35,197 nt of DNA from Chryseobacterium sp. FP211-J200 (GCF_001643375.1 NZ_LSHB01000017.1:1-35197); one strand, 5' to 3'; counted from the first letter of the stretch, positions 17,067 through 26,385 are shown. Notes: a model not told the origin generated them from the sequence alone. Translations and numbers: made by a program.

Positions 17067-17483
17067 ATGGAAAATCAATGTCCTAAATGCAACAATGACA
17101 AAGTCTCAAAAAGCGGAATTATCAAAGGAAAACAGAGATTCTACTGTAAAAATTGCCACTATAACTTCACGGTCAAGAAATTGGGAAAACAAATTGATGA
17201 TTACTATGTAACCAAAGCTTTACAACTTTATCTTGAAGGATTGAGCTATCGTGAAATAGAAAGAATCATCGGCGTTTCTCATGTCAGCATCAGTTCTTGG
17301 ATCAAGAAATATAACATTACGCGACCACCCCATTCTGAGTTCCATCCGGTTTATAAAGTACTGAAGCAAAATGAATTGATAGACTACATTTCTCAGGAAA
17401 ATAATCTTCAAAACTCAGGATTAATTATTACGCAATTTGCTGATAAGTACATGTTGATCAAGTGGGAAAGGTTCAAAAAATAA
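17067..17483 (+). CDS. IS1 InsA-like zinc-ribbon/HTH protein without transposase domain
   Basis: A 138-aa protein whose N-terminus is an InsA-type zinc ribbon with C5-x2-C8 and C27-x2-C30, followed by FTVKK. A helix-turn-helix (about 58-82, LSYREIERIIGVSHVSISSW) follows, as in IS1 InsA. There is no DDE catalytic domain, no InsB frame and no IS1 terminal inverted repeat nearby. I infer a domesticated DNA-binding protein rather than a transposase. It may regulate the porin-transporter-acs genes downstream on the same strand or the divergent arg operon. The residues after about 90 match nothing I recognise. Confidence 0.75.
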   Translation: MENQCPKCNNDKVSKSGIIKGKQRFYCKNCHYNFTVKKLGKQIDDYYVTKALQLYLEGLSYREIERIIGVSHVSISSWIKKYNITRPPHSEFHPVYKVLKQNELIDYISQENNLQNSGLIITQFADKYMLIKWERFKK

Positions 17484-17548
17484 ATGATAATTGATAAATA
17501 ACAAATGATTAGAAGAATCTCTTATCATCTATCATTCATCAATTATAA
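17484..17548. repeat. AT-rich inverted repeat after the InsA-like gene
   Basis: ATAATTGATAAAT near 17487 faces TCATCAATTATAAAT near 17536 as a loose inverted repeat, in a stretch rich in TGATAAT/ATTATCA words. Similar words recur at 13709-13755 and 21003-21067. It may act as a weak terminator; I see no U-tract typical of one. Confidence 0.5.
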
Positions 17549-17650
17549 ATAAAACTATATACTTTCCATTAATATATATTAAATTTTTGTAAACAAAATA
17601 TTAATAACAATTTGGCAATCACAAAATAAACACCAAATTCTTATTAATTT

Positions 17651-19030
17651 ATGAAGAAAATTCTAACTTTTATAGGTTTATTACTTTTTAGTACCAGCCT
17701 ATATTCGCAAGGATCGCCTGATTATGGAAATGGTTTGAAATTAAATCTCAATCCGGAAGGCGATAAGTATGTGAGATTTATTCTTTGGAACCAGATCTGG
17801 TTGAGAAATACGGAAATGAATCCAGGAACAATGATTGCTGACGAAGCCACAAAAAATTCCTGGAATATCGGAAACCGACGACTGAGAGCACTGGCTTACG
17901 CACAGATTACCAAAAGATATATGGTTTTGATGCATTTCGGAATCAATAACCAGACCTTTATCAACGGTGGTGGATCTGGATCTACAGGGACTGGCGGTTA
18001 TGGAAACGGTAAAAAGCCACAAATGTTTTTCCACGACGCCTGGAATGAGTACGCTGTGGTTCTGCCTGGTGAAGCGGGAAAATTCAGTTTATCCATTGGA
18101 GCCGGACTGCATTATTATATGGGACTATCCAGGATGACAATGGCTTCTACCTTAAATTTCCTCACCGTAGACTCTCCAATATTCACCTGGCCATTGATCG
18201 ACAATTCTGATCAGTTTGCCAGACAAATGGGAATGTTTGCAAAAGGAAAATATGGAAAGTTTGAATACCGATTTAGTTTAAACAAACCATTCGCAACCAA
18301 TCTTGCGCCAGTTGATGTAACAAATCCAGCTGCAAGAGTTGCCGTTGACAATAACGGAAATCCGGAATTCTCCAAAGCCGGTTATGTGGAATATCAATTC
18401 CTTGACTCGGAATCCAATCTTTTGCCTTTCAAAGTGGGTTCTTATCTGGGAACTAAAAAAGTTTTCAATCTGGGTGCCGGTTTTTATCATCAGAAAGATG
18501 GGACACGAACGTCTGTCAACTCACAAATCGAAAAACACGACATCGCACTTTACGCCATCGATGCATTCGCTGACCTGCCTTTAGGAAACGCCAAAAATAA
18601 AATGGCACTTTCCGCTTACGCAGGATTCTACAATTATAATTTCGGACCGAATTATCTGAGAAATCTTGGAATAATGAACGTTGGTTCCAACGACCCGAAT
18701 TTCATCGGCGATAAAGCAATTGCAGGCGCAGGAAATCTTCAGCCGATGATTGGAAGCGGAAATATTTATTATCTGCAAGCCGGATTATTATTGCCAAGCA
18801 ATGCCGACAAACCAAAAATCAGAATTCAGCCTTTTGCAGCTTATACGAATAAAAACTTCAAAGCTTTGGAGAATTCTTCTTCTCAGTTTGATGTTGGAGC
18901 TAACTGGTTTATCGATGGTCATCACGCCAAATTGACGACGCAATATTCTACCAGACCAACCTACACAAGTGCGTCTGCAGAACCAAAATCTAAGGGCGAA
19001 TTCATCCTTCAATTCCAAATCTATCTATAA
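17651..19030 (+). CDS. Outer-membrane porin
   Basis: A 459-aa secreted protein with a clear signal peptide (MKKILTFIGLLLFSTSLYSQ, cleavage after about residue 20). The rest is made of short amphipathic beta-strands rich in aromatic and glycine residues. It ends in EFILQFQIYL, with the alternating hydrophobic pattern and penultimate aromatic typical of outer-membrane barrels. It resembles the porins found beside MHS transporters in Bacteroidota. A gap of 27 bp leads to the transporter gene, so the two are probably cotranscribed and the porin would admit the same small carboxylate. The solute is not identifiable from sequence. Confidence 0.8.
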   Translation: MKKILTFIGLLLFSTSLYSQGSPDYGNGLKLNLNPEGDKYVRFILWNQIWLRNTEMNPGTMIADEATKNSWNIGNRRLRALAYAQITKRYMVLMHFGINNQTFINGGGSGSTGTGGYGNGKKPQMFFHDAWNEYAVVLPGEAGKFSLSIGAGLHYYMGLSRMTMASTLNFLTVDSPIFTWPLIDNSDQFARQMGMFAKGKYGKFEYRFSLNKPFATNLAPVDVTNPAARVAVDNNGNPEFSKAGYVEYQFLDSESNLLPFKVGSYLGTKKVFNLGAGFYHQKDGTRTSVNSQIEKHDIALYAIDAFADLPLGNAKNKMALSAYAGFYNYNFGPNYLRNLGIMNVGSNDPNFIGDKAIAGAGNLQPMIGSGNIYYLQAGLLLPSNADKPKIRIQPFAAYTNKNFKALENSSSQFDVGANWFIDGHHAKLTTQYSTRPTYTSASAEPKSKGEFILQFQIYL

Positions 19031-19057
19031 CCGTTTAACATCAAATCTTAATATAAA

Positions 19058-20638
19058 ATGAGCGATTCAAATCACGAACAGTACGAAAACCTGAGCGACA
19101 AGCAGAAAAACCGCACCATCTGGAGCGTGATTATGGCTTCGTCCCTCGGAACCCTTATCGAATGGTATGATTTCTATATCTTCGGAAGTCTGGCAGTTGT
19201 TTTGGCGACGAAATTCTTTCCGGCTGATAATCCGACAGCAGCCTTTTTATCGACCTTAGCAACATTTGCAGCAGGATTTGTCGTAAGGCCTTTCGGAGCG
19301 TTGTTCTTCGGAAGATTGGGTGATTTGATTGGAAGAAAATACACATTCCTAGTAACACTTCTTATTATGGGATTCTCGACATTCCTCATCGGATGTATCC
19401 CAAGTTATGAGACCATTGGCTTTATGGCGCCGGTTTTAGTTTTAATCCTTAGACTTTTACAAGGTTTAGCACTTGGTGGCGAATATGGTGGTGCAGCGAC
19501 TTACGTTGCGGAATATGCACAACCTCACAGACGTGGTTACTGGACTTCCTGGATTCAGACTACGGCGACTGCGGGATTATTTATTTCATTAATTGTAATC
19601 CTTATTACCAAATCATCTCTTTCTGCGGAAGATTTTGATAATTGGGGTTGGAGAGTTCCGTTCTGGATTTCGATTTTAATGGTTGTCGTTTCTTATTTCA
19701 TCAGAAAAAATATGAAGGAATCGCCACTTTTTGCAAAAGCTAAAAGCGAAGGAAAAACTTCTACCAATCCATTGAAAGAAAGTTTTGGAAACAAATTCAA
19801 TTTCAAATTTGTATTGCTTGCACTTTTTGGAGCAGCTATGGGACAAGGTGTCATCTGGTACACAGGGCAATTCTACGCGATGAGTTTTATGCAGAAAGTA
19901 ATGACGATTGACACGACACAAGTTGATACTTTGATGGCCATAGCCCTTTTACTCGGAACACCGTTCTTCGTATTTTTCGGTTGGTTGTCTGATAAAATCG
20001 GACGAAAAGCCGTGATGATGACCGGAATGCTGGTTGCAATTTTAGCTTACAGACCGATTTACAGTGCGATGTTCAACTCGGTTGACACAAAAACCAAAGA
20101 GATCTCCGCCAACGGAATCACTGAGAAAAGAACTTCGAAAGTTCACGCAAAAATTACGACCGACAGTCTCGTGACTTTCCATAAAGAGATTGCTTATACA
20201 GATGGAACTTTATTCAAAAAAGACAGTATTGTGCATTGGTCAGCGGCCGGTCCCGTGATGAAAGACGGAAAAGCTGAAGAACCGAAAGTGACCTCATCTG
20301 TCAAAATCAATGATGATACGAAATGGTATCTGGTCTTCCTCGTTTTCATTCAGGTCATCTTCGTGACGATGGTTTATGGTCCGATTGCGGCGTTTCTTGT
20401 TGAGATGTTTCCGGTAAGGATCCGCTACACTTCTATGTCTTTGCCTTATCACATTGGCAATGGGGTTTTTGGAGGATTGTTACCCGCAGTTGCAACCTAC
20501 CTTGTGACCACAGGAAAAGATGCCGGACACGTTGGCTGGTATCTGGAAGGGCTGTGGTATCCAATTGGCGTTGCAGCGGTCTGTCTTGTCATCGGATTAT
20601 TCTATCTGAAGACGAAAAACAATAATATTCACGACTAA
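19058..20638 (+). CDS. MHS family MFS transporter (metabolite:H+ symporter)
   Basis: A 526-aa inner-membrane transporter of the major facilitator superfamily, MHS subfamily (relatives: ProP, ShiA, KgtP). Family motifs are GTLIEWYDFYIFG (27-39), FGRLGDLIGRKY in loop 2-3, LQGLALGGEYGGAATYVAE near 139-157, and WLSDKIGRKAVM in the second half. An unusual hydrophilic insertion of about 80 residues (roughly 341-420, rich in K, T, D and S) interrupts the second half, whereas ProP and ShiA are about 440-500 aa. It lies between a porin and a sensor/acs block, which suggests acetate or another carboxylate as substrate (inference). Confidence 0.9.
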   Translation: MSDSNHEQYENLSDKQKNRTIWSVIMASSLGTLIEWYDFYIFGSLAVVLATKFFPADNPTAAFLSTLATFAAGFVVRPFGALFFGRLGDLIGRKYTFLVTLLIMGFSTFLIGCIPSYETIGFMAPVLVLILRLLQGLALGGEYGGAATYVAEYAQPHRRGYWTSWIQTTATAGLFISLIVILITKSSLSAEDFDNWGWRVPFWISILMVVVSYFIRKNMKESPLFAKAKSEGKTSTNPLKESFGNKFNFKFVLLALFGAAMGQGVIWYTGQFYAMSFMQKVMTIDTTQVDTLMAIALLLGTPFFVFFGWLSDKIGRKAVMMTGMLVAILAYRPIYSAMFNSVDTKTKEISANGITEKRTSKVHAKITTDSLVTFHKEIAYTDGTLFKKDSIVHWSAAGPVMKDGKAEEPKVTSSVKINDDTKWYLVFLVFIQVIFVTMVYGPIAAFLVEMFPVRIRYTSMSLPYHIGNGVFGGLLPAVATYLVTTGKDAGHVGWYLEGLWYPIGVAAVCLVIGLFYLKTKNNNIHD

Positions 20639-20760
20639 GTGCTATTAGCAAATGGCTTTTTGCTATTGGCTTTTCAAACTATACTTTTTAGAAATTGAGA
20701 CAATTTTCAATCTTAAAAGTACTTTAACCACAATAATTAATTAACTTTAAATCAAACAAA

Positions 20761-20988
20761 ATGGACAGCATAAAAAAAATATTAGGCATCGTTTGGATAT
20801 TACTTGCATTGGTCGTTCTGTATTTCGGACTGACGGTGATGGGAATTCCAAAACTGACATCAGGAAAACAGGAAGATCTGGTTTTCGGGATCATCATCGT
20901 ATTCATCCTTTTGCCAATCGTTTGCGGCGGGTTGGGGATCTTCGGATACTATGCCTTGAGTGGCGAATATTCTGACGAGAAAATATAA
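20761..20988 (+). CDS. Small two-helix membrane protein (DUF6814-like)
   Basis: A 75-aa protein with two hydrophobic segments (about 7-27 and 41-66) joined by a short polar loop GIPKLTSGKQED. It resembles small Bacteroidota proteins that accompany MHS transporters, which I recall as DUF6814; that name is from memory. It has no catalytic motif. It follows the transporter by about 120 bp and may assist it. Confidence 0.7.
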   Translation: MDSIKKILGIVWILLALVVLYFGLTVMGIPKLTSGKQEDLVFGIIIVFILLPIVCGGLGIFGYYALSGEYSDEKI

Positions 20989-21009
20989 ACAAACACTAAA
21001 TTATAATTT

Positions 21010-21047
21010 GATAATTGATGAATGACTTTGATTATTCATCAATTATC
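21010..21047. repeat. Perfect 14-bp inverted repeat
   Basis: GATAATTGATGAAT (21010-21023) and ATTCATCAATTATC (21034-21047) form a perfect stem with a 10-nt loop, 19 bp before the next gene. The words are those of the AT-rich repeats at 13709 and 17484. Confidence 0.75.
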
Positions 21048-21065
21048 TTTTATCGATTATCATTT

Positions 21066-21260
21066 ATGAAAAAGCGACACGAACAGAAATTAATTATCCT
21101 AAGTTTTGGACTGATGATTTTGTTCAGTGCGCCAATTGTTCTTTTATTCAATAGCGAAAGAGCGGTTTTCGGTTTACCAATGCTTTATGTTTACATTTTC
21201 GGCGTTTGGCTTTTATCGGTAGTGGCTTCTTTTATAATTTTCAAAAAATACGATGAGTAG
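21066..21260 (+). CDS. Small two-helix membrane protein, partner of the symporter-kinase
   Basis: A 64-aa protein with a basic N-terminus (MKKRHEQK) and two membrane helices (about 9-27 and 34-60). The frame is open from 21015, but the upstream part is the inverted repeat, so ATG 21066 is preferred. Its stop overlaps the next start in ATGAGTAG, an 8-bp overlap. Small two-helix proteins often precede sodium:solute symporters (for example the DUF3311 type). I infer a similar accessory role for the symporter domain of the next protein. Confidence 0.72.
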   Translation: MKKRHEQKLIILSFGLMILFSAPIVLLFNSERAVFGLPMLYVYIFGVWLLSVVASFIIFKKYDE

Positions 21261-23958
21261 TGTTTCCTTATTTGCGGTGGTCATTCTCTATCTCGCCCTT
21301 CTTTTTTTGGTAGCCCATCGCGCCGAGAAAAAGAAGAGCAAGATCTGGGTGAACAATCCATACATCTACTCGCTTTCTCTGGCCGTCTATTGCACAGCGT
21401 GGACGTACTATGGAAGCATCGGCGTTGCTGTGAACAGCGGGTTGGATTACCTTCCGATTTACATTGGTCCGATTATCATTATTCCAGCCTGGATTTACAT
21501 CAATAAGAAAATCCTGAGAATCTCGAGAGTGAATAAAGTCAGTAGCATTGCGGATTTCATCTCATTAAGATACGGAAACAGTCGTTCTTTTGGAGCGATC
21601 ATCACGTTGGTCTGTATTTTCGGGATCATTCCTTATATCGGGTTACAGATCAAAGCGATTTCCGAGACTTTTCATTTGGTCACCAATACGCCGATTTCAA
21701 AGAATATTTTTACAGATAATGCGACTTTTGTCGTTGTACTTTTGGCTTTATTTTCATCATATTATGGAACGCGTTATGTAGACGCTTCCGAGAAAAGATT
21801 GGGAATTATTTCTGCAGTTGCTTTGGAAAGTTTTCTGAAATTAATTTTCTTAATTGTTCTCGGCGTTTTCGTGACGTTTTTTGCTTTTGATGGCTTTTCT
21901 GATATTTACGCAAAGGCAAGTCTTCTACCCGATTTCAAAGAAAAAAATACGTTCAATGGTCTGGAAGGCAGTTTCAATTGGATGATCCTTTGTTTGATTT
22001 CTGCGTCGGCCATTTTCCTTTTGCCGAGACAATTTCACACCACAATTGTTGAAAATAGACAGGAGAAACATTTGAAAACGGCTATTTGGTTTTTTCCACT
22101 TTATTTATTGATTTTCAATCTGTTTGTATTTCCGATTGCTTGGGGTGGACGGATTATTTTTGAAGGACAAACTGTGAATCCTGAGTTTTATTCCATACTG
22201 ATTCCGCAGCATTTTGGTAATCAAATTATCACGGTTTTGGTTTTTCTGGGTGGATTAAGTTCTTCCATTTCGATGGTCATTATTTCAAGTATTACATTAT
22301 CAATTATGCTCTCAAACAATCTCATCATTCCATACGGTTGGTTGGACAAGCTAAAATCTGACAATGAGACAAAAAACACCAGAAGCATAATGAACATCCG
22401 AAAGGTCAGTATTTTTATCCTAATCGTTACGGCTTTTGTTTTCTATAAATATTTTATTTTAAAGAACAGTTTATACTCCGTTGGATTGATTTCGTTCGTG
22501 ATCATTTCACAATTGGGACCATCATTTTTCGGAGCGATATTTTGGAGACGAGGCAGTTACAAAGGTGCAGTGATCGGTTTGATTGGTGGACTGGCAATCT
22601 GTTATTTCGGTTTGATTATTCCTCAGTATTATTTTTCTTACAATCAGGAATTCAAAGGCTTGGTGAGAGATATGTACAATTGGTTCAGCTTTTTTAACAT
22701 TCCTTATTTGAGCAGTATTTCAGAGGTTTTCTTTTGGTCAATTTTAATTAACATTAGTCTTTTCGTAATTATTTCATTAAGTCAAAAAGGCGATTATCGG
22801 GAACGGAACTTTGCCGAGATCTATGTTGATATCGACAGATACATTCAGAATCACGAAAATGCTTTTATCTGGCGCGGGAAAGCTTACGTTTCTGACATTC
22901 GGAATATTCTGGTGAAATTTCTTGGCGAAAAGAAGACCGAACAGGCGATGCGGATTTTCAACCTCAAATACAACATCGATACAAGAACGGAAACTGCCGA
23001 TGCAAGATTCATCAAATTTTCAGAAAACCTTTTATCGGGAAGAATAGGAACCGCTTCTGCCAAAATTTTGATTGAAGGCGTAACGCACGAAGACAAAATC
23101 TCTCTAAAAGAAGTTTTAGAAATCCTTGAAGAATCGAAAGAAAATATCAGCCTAAATAAAAAACTGACCGAGCAAAGCCGCGAACTTCGACAACTCTCCA
23201 ACGAATTGAGTTTTGCCAATGAAAACCTCATCTTCAAAGACAAGCAGAAAGATGATTTCCTGGATTCCGTTGCGCACGAACTCAGAACGCCGATCACCGC
23301 AATCCGTTCTGCTGGCGAAATTCTGGCTGACGACGATGATATTCCATTAGAGATCAAAAAAGAATTCCTCAACAACATCATCACAGAATCTGACCGACTG
23401 AATGAGATCATTAACGATATTCTGTATCTCGACAAACTGGAACACGGCGAGATTGCTTTGAACATCCATCAGAACAACATAATCTATACCTATCAAAAGG
23501 CACTGAATCCAATCAGCCATTTGATTCATCAGAAAAATATTCACTTGAGCGAAGTTGACCTTCTGACCAATCACCTATTTGAATACGACGAAGCCAGACT
23601 GATTCAGGTTTTTCAGAACATTCTAGGAAACGCTTTGAAGTTCACAGATGACCAAGGGACGATCCAGGCAAAATTCCAAGAGAAAGATGAACAATTAATC
23701 ATTAAGATCTTCAATACAGGAAAACAGATTCCTGAAGATGATTTGAATTTGATCTTTGACAAGTTCTATCAATCCAGAAATCAAAACCTGAGAAAACCTT
23801 CCGGAAGCGGGCTCGGATTGGCGATTTGTAAAAAGATAATGGAAGCGCAAAACGGCAGTATCTCAGCAAAGAATATGGAAATAGGGGTTGAGTTTAAAAT
23901 AATATTAAATAGTAAAGAGTTCAACGAAGAACCCTTCGGGTTCCCAAAAAACAATTAA
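21253..23958 (+). CDS. Sodium:solute symporter-histidine kinase fusion (CbrA-like)
   Basis: A 901-aa inner-membrane sensor. Residues 1 to about 520 form an SLC5/PutP-like symporter domain of about 13 helices (LAVYCTAWTYYGSIG near 45-60, SSSISMVIISS near 340). A linker resembling the STAC region follows (about 530-630), with a predicted coiled coil (EILEESKENISLNKKLTEQ). The kinase core has the H box SVAHELRTPITA with phospho-acceptor His675, the N box QVFQNILGNALKFT, and the G box GSGLGLAICKK. There is no PAS domain. CbrA-type fusions couple solute binding or transport to signalling. The response regulator follows after 9 bp. The ligand is probably a small carboxylate given acs downstream (inference). 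Confidence 0.92.
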   Translation: MSSVSLFAVVILYLALLFLVAHRAEKKKSKIWVNNPYIYSLSLAVYCTAWTYYGSIGVAVNSGLDYLPIYIGPIIIIPAWIYINKKILRISRVNKVSSIADFISLRYGNSRSFGAIITLVCIFGIIPYIGLQIKAISETFHLVTNTPISKNIFTDNATFVVVLLALFSSYYGTRYVDASEKRLGIISAVALESFLKLIFLIVLGVFVTFFAFDGFSDIYAKASLLPDFKEKNTFNGLEGSFNWMILCLISASAIFLLPRQFHTTIVENRQEKHLKTAIWFFPLYLLIFNLFVFPIAWGGRIIFEGQTVNPEFYSILIPQHFGNQIITVLVFLGGLSSSISMVIISSITLSIMLSNNLIIPYGWLDKLKSDNETKNTRSIMNIRKVSIFILIVTAFVFYKYFILKNSLYSVGLISFVIISQLGPSFFGAIFWRRGSYKGAVIGLIGGLAICYFGLIIPQYYFSYNQEFKGLVRDMYNWFSFFNIPYLSSISEVFFWSILINISLFVIISLSQKGDYRERNFAEIYVDIDRYIQNHENAFIWRGKAYVSDIRNILVKFLGEKKTEQAMRIFNLKYNIDTRTETADARFIKFSENLLSGRIGTASAKILIEGVTHEDKISLKEVLEILEESKENISLNKKLTEQSRELRQLSNELSFANENLIFKDKQKDDFLDSVAHELRTPITAIRSAGEILADDDDIPLEIKKEFLNNIITESDRLNEIINDILYLDKLEHGEIALNIHQNNIIYTYQKALNPISHLIHQKNIHLSEVDLLTNHLFEYDEARLIQVFQNILGNALKFTDDQGTIQAKFQEKDEQLIIKIFNTGKQIPEDDLNLIFDKFYQSRNQNLRKPSGSGLGLAICKKIMEAQNGSISAKNMEIGVEFKIILNSKEFNEEPFGFPKNN

Positions 23959-23967
23959 GAAAGAACA

Positions 23968-24330
23968 ATGAAAAAGATATTAATTGCAGACGACGAACAC
24001 AAGATCCTGATGTCTCTGGAATACAGTTTTAGGAAGATCGGGTACGAAGTTTTCATTGCCAGAGACGGCACCGAGGTTTTGGAATTATTAAAGACCGTCA
24101 CACCGGATGTCATTCTCCTTGATATTATGATGCCAAATCTGGATGGTTACAGTACACTGGAGCAGATCAAAACGATGGAGGAATTAACCAATACAAAAGT
24201 TATTTTCCTGAGTGCCAAAGCCAATCCGAAAGATATAGAGAAAGGCCTGGCTCTGGGAGCTGATGCCTATGTGACAAAACCCTACTCCATCAAAAAGCTG
24301 ATTCAGCAGATCGAGGAAATGCTGGGTTAA
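23968..24330 (+). CDS. Single-domain response regulator (CheY-like receiver)
   Basis: A 120-aa receiver domain with no output domain. The acidic pocket is D8-D9 (IADDE), the phospho-acceptor is Asp52 in LLDIMMPNLDG, and the conserved Lys104 sits in VTKPY. It lies 9 bp after the kinase and is almost certainly its partner. Without a DNA-binding or enzymatic domain it must act by protein contact or pass phosphate on. Its targets are not in this window unless it touches the transporter or acs. Confidence 0.93.
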   Translation: MKKILIADDEHKILMSLEYSFRKIGYEVFIARDGTEVLELLKTVTPDVILLDIMMPNLDGYSTLEQIKTMEELTNTKVIFLSAKANPKDIEKGLALGADAYVTKPYSIKKLIQQIEEMLG

Positions 24331-24362
24331 AGGAAAAAGTAAAAGGAGACAACATTTGGAAT

Positions 24363-24386
24363 GCTTCGACTCCGCTCAGCATGACA
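24363..24386. repeat. Dispersed GCTTCGACTCCGCTCAGC repeat, second copy
   Basis: This copy matches 13760-13783 at 23 of 24 positions (A for G before TGACA). It lies in the spacer between the response regulator and acs. Confidence 0.75.
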
Positions 24387-24427
24387 AATAACAAACAACG
24401 ATTTTAAGAATTAAAAATAGATAAACA

Positions 24428-26335
24428 ATGAGAAATTACCACATTCAGAATTTACAGGATTATTTCAAAGAATACAAAAAGTCGATCCAGAATCCGAAAA
24501 AGTTTTGGGACAAGATCGCAGATGAAAACTTCGTCTGGTATCAGCGCTGGTCCAAAGTGGTGGATTACGATATGCAGGAAGCGAACATCAAATGGTTCAA
24601 GAATGCAAAATTGAATATCACCAAGAACTGCCTGGACAGGCACCTTTCTGTGCGTGGCGACAAGACCGCAATCATCTGGGAACCGAACGACCCAAAGGAA
24701 GAAGCACAACATATCTCCTACAACGAACTCTACATCAGAGTCAACAAAGTAGCGAATATCCTTCGTGAATTAGGCATCGAGAAAGGCGACCGTGTTTGCA
24801 TCTATCTTCCGATGATCCCGGAACTGGCTATTACGATGTTGGCTTGTGCTAAATTAGGTGCAGTGCATTCCGTGGTCTTTGCCGGATTCTCTGCTTCGGC
24901 GGTGGCTTCGAGGGTCAATGACTGCGGGGCGAAGATGGTCATCACGTCTGACGGAAGTTACAGAGGAACCAAAATCCTCGACCTGAAAAGCCTGGTGGAC
25001 GAAGCCTTAGAGAAAACACCAACAGTCGAAAACGTCCTGGTTGTGAAAAGAACACACAACGATGTCAAGATGAAGGAAGGCCGTGACCACTGGATGGATG
25101 AATACTATGACAAGGCTTCAGCAGATTTCGTGACGGTGATCATGGATGCAGAAGACCCGTTGTTCATTCTTTACACTTCGGGATCCACGGGGAAACCGAA
25201 AGGTATGCTGCACACTTGCGCCGGCTATATGGTTTACACGGCTTACACGTTCAAGAACGTGTTTAATTATAAGGAGAATGACATCTACTGGTGTACGGCG
25301 GATATCGGCTGGATCACAGGGCATTCCTATATCCTCTACGGGCCACTTCTGAATGGCGCCACCACTGTAATTTTCGAAGGGGTGCCAACTTTCCCTGATG
25401 CGGGGCGATTCTGGGAAGTGATCGAGAAGCACAAAGTAACACAGTTCTACACCGCTCCTACAGCCATCCGTTCTCTGGCAAAGGAAAGTGTGGATTGGGT
25501 GTTGAAACACAATCTGGATTCATTGAAAGTGATAGGCTCCGTGGGTGAACCAATCAATGATGAGGCTTGGCACTGGTACAATGACAATGTCGGGAAGAAG
25601 AAATGCCCGATTGTCGATACTTGGTGGCAGACAGAAACGGGCGGCATCATGATCTCGCCGATCCCATTTGTGACCCCTACCAAACCGACGTACGCTACCC
25701 TTCCGTTGCCGGGCATTCAGCCGGTGTTGATGGATGAGAAAAGAAATGAGATCACCGGAAATCAGGTGGACGGGAATCTCTGCATCCGTTTTCCGTGGCC
25801 GGGGATTGCCAGAACCATTTGGGGCGACCATCAGCGGTACAAGGAGACTTACTTCTCGGCTTTCCCGGGGAAATACTTCACTGGTGATGGGGCTTTGAGG
25901 GACGAGGTTGGCTACTATAGGATCACAGGTCGTGTGGATGATGTGATCATCGTTTCCGGGCACAATCTGGGGACGGCACCGATCGAGGACAGCATCAATG
26001 AGCATCCTGCGGTGGCAGAGTCTGCAATTGTGGGTTATCCGCACGATATCAAAGGGAATGCACTCTACGGTTTTGTGATCCTGAAAGAAGCAGGTGAAGA
26101 GAGAAACCGCGAGAACCTCGCCAAAGAAATCAACCAGTTGATCTCCGACCAGATCGGCCCAATCGCTAAGCTGGACAAGATCCAATTTGTATCCGGATTG
26201 CCGAAGACGAGATCCGGGAAGATCATGCGCCGGATCCTGAGAAAGATCGCGGAGGGCGACTTCAACAGCTTTGGGGATATTTCGACTTTATTAAATCCTG
26301 AGATCGTGGATGAAATTAAAAATGAGAGAGTGTGA
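24428..26335 (+). CDS. acs: Acetyl-CoA synthetase (AMP-forming)
   Basis: Acs activates acetate to acetyl-CoA through acetyl-AMP. The 635-aa ANL-family enzyme has the P-loop-like YTSGSTGKPKG motif in its N-terminal domain. WWQTETGGIMISP forms part of the acetyl pocket, YRITGRVDDVIIVSGH marks the hinge into the C-terminal domain, and the catalytic Lys598 lies in PKTRSGKIMRRILRK. That lysine is the site acetylated in well-studied Acs enzymes, so post-translational control is possible. The gene closes a transporter-sensor cluster and ends at a strong terminator. Codon use is visibly more GC-rich than in the genes around it, as often seen for highly expressed genes. Confidence 0.97.
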   Translation: MRNYHIQNLQDYFKEYKKSIQNPKKFWDKIADENFVWYQRWSKVVDYDMQEANIKWFKNAKLNITKNCLDRHLSVRGDKTAIIWEPNDPKEEAQHISYNELYIRVNKVANILRELGIEKGDRVCIYLPMIPELAITMLACAKLGAVHSVVFAGFSASAVASRVNDCGAKMVITSDGSYRGTKILDLKSLVDEALEKTPTVENVLVVKRTHNDVKMKEGRDHWMDEYYDKASADFVTVIMDAEDPLFILYTSGSTGKPKGMLHTCAGYMVYTAYTFKNVFNYKENDIYWCTADIGWITGHSYILYGPLLNGATTVIFEGVPTFPDAGRFWEVIEKHKVTQFYTAPTAIRSLAKESVDWVLKHNLDSLKVIGSVGEPINDEAWHWYNDNVGKKKCPIVDTWWQTETGGIMISPIPFVTPTKPTYATLPLPGIQPVLMDEKRNEITGNQVDGNLCIRFPWPGIARTIWGDHQRYKETYFSAFPGKYFTGDGALRDEVGYYRITGRVDDVIIVSGHNLGTAPIEDSINEHPAVAESAIVGYPHDIKGNALYGFVILKEAGEERNRENLAKEINQLISDQIGPIAKLDKIQFVSGLPKTRSGKIMRRILRKIAEGDFNSFGDISTLLNPEIVDEIKNERV

Positions 26336-26339
26336 TGTG

Positions 26340-26385
26340 AGTTGGAGAGTTTGAGAGTTTGAGGGTTGGAGGGTTTGAGAGTTTA
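26340..26385. repeat. Degenerate GAGAGTTTGA short tandem repeat
   Basis: Directly after acs, units such as GGAGAGTTTGA, GAGAGTTTGA, GGGTTGGA and GGGTTTGAGAGTTT follow one another. The next 130 bp hold another short GC hairpin (CCCTAAAGGGAGGG) and no gene. Confidence 0.7.

Noticed and set aside
25520..26185. Long minus-strand open frame opposite acs
   Set aside because: It is antisense to the strongly conserved acs gene and arises from its GC-richer codon use. There is no independent evidence of coding.
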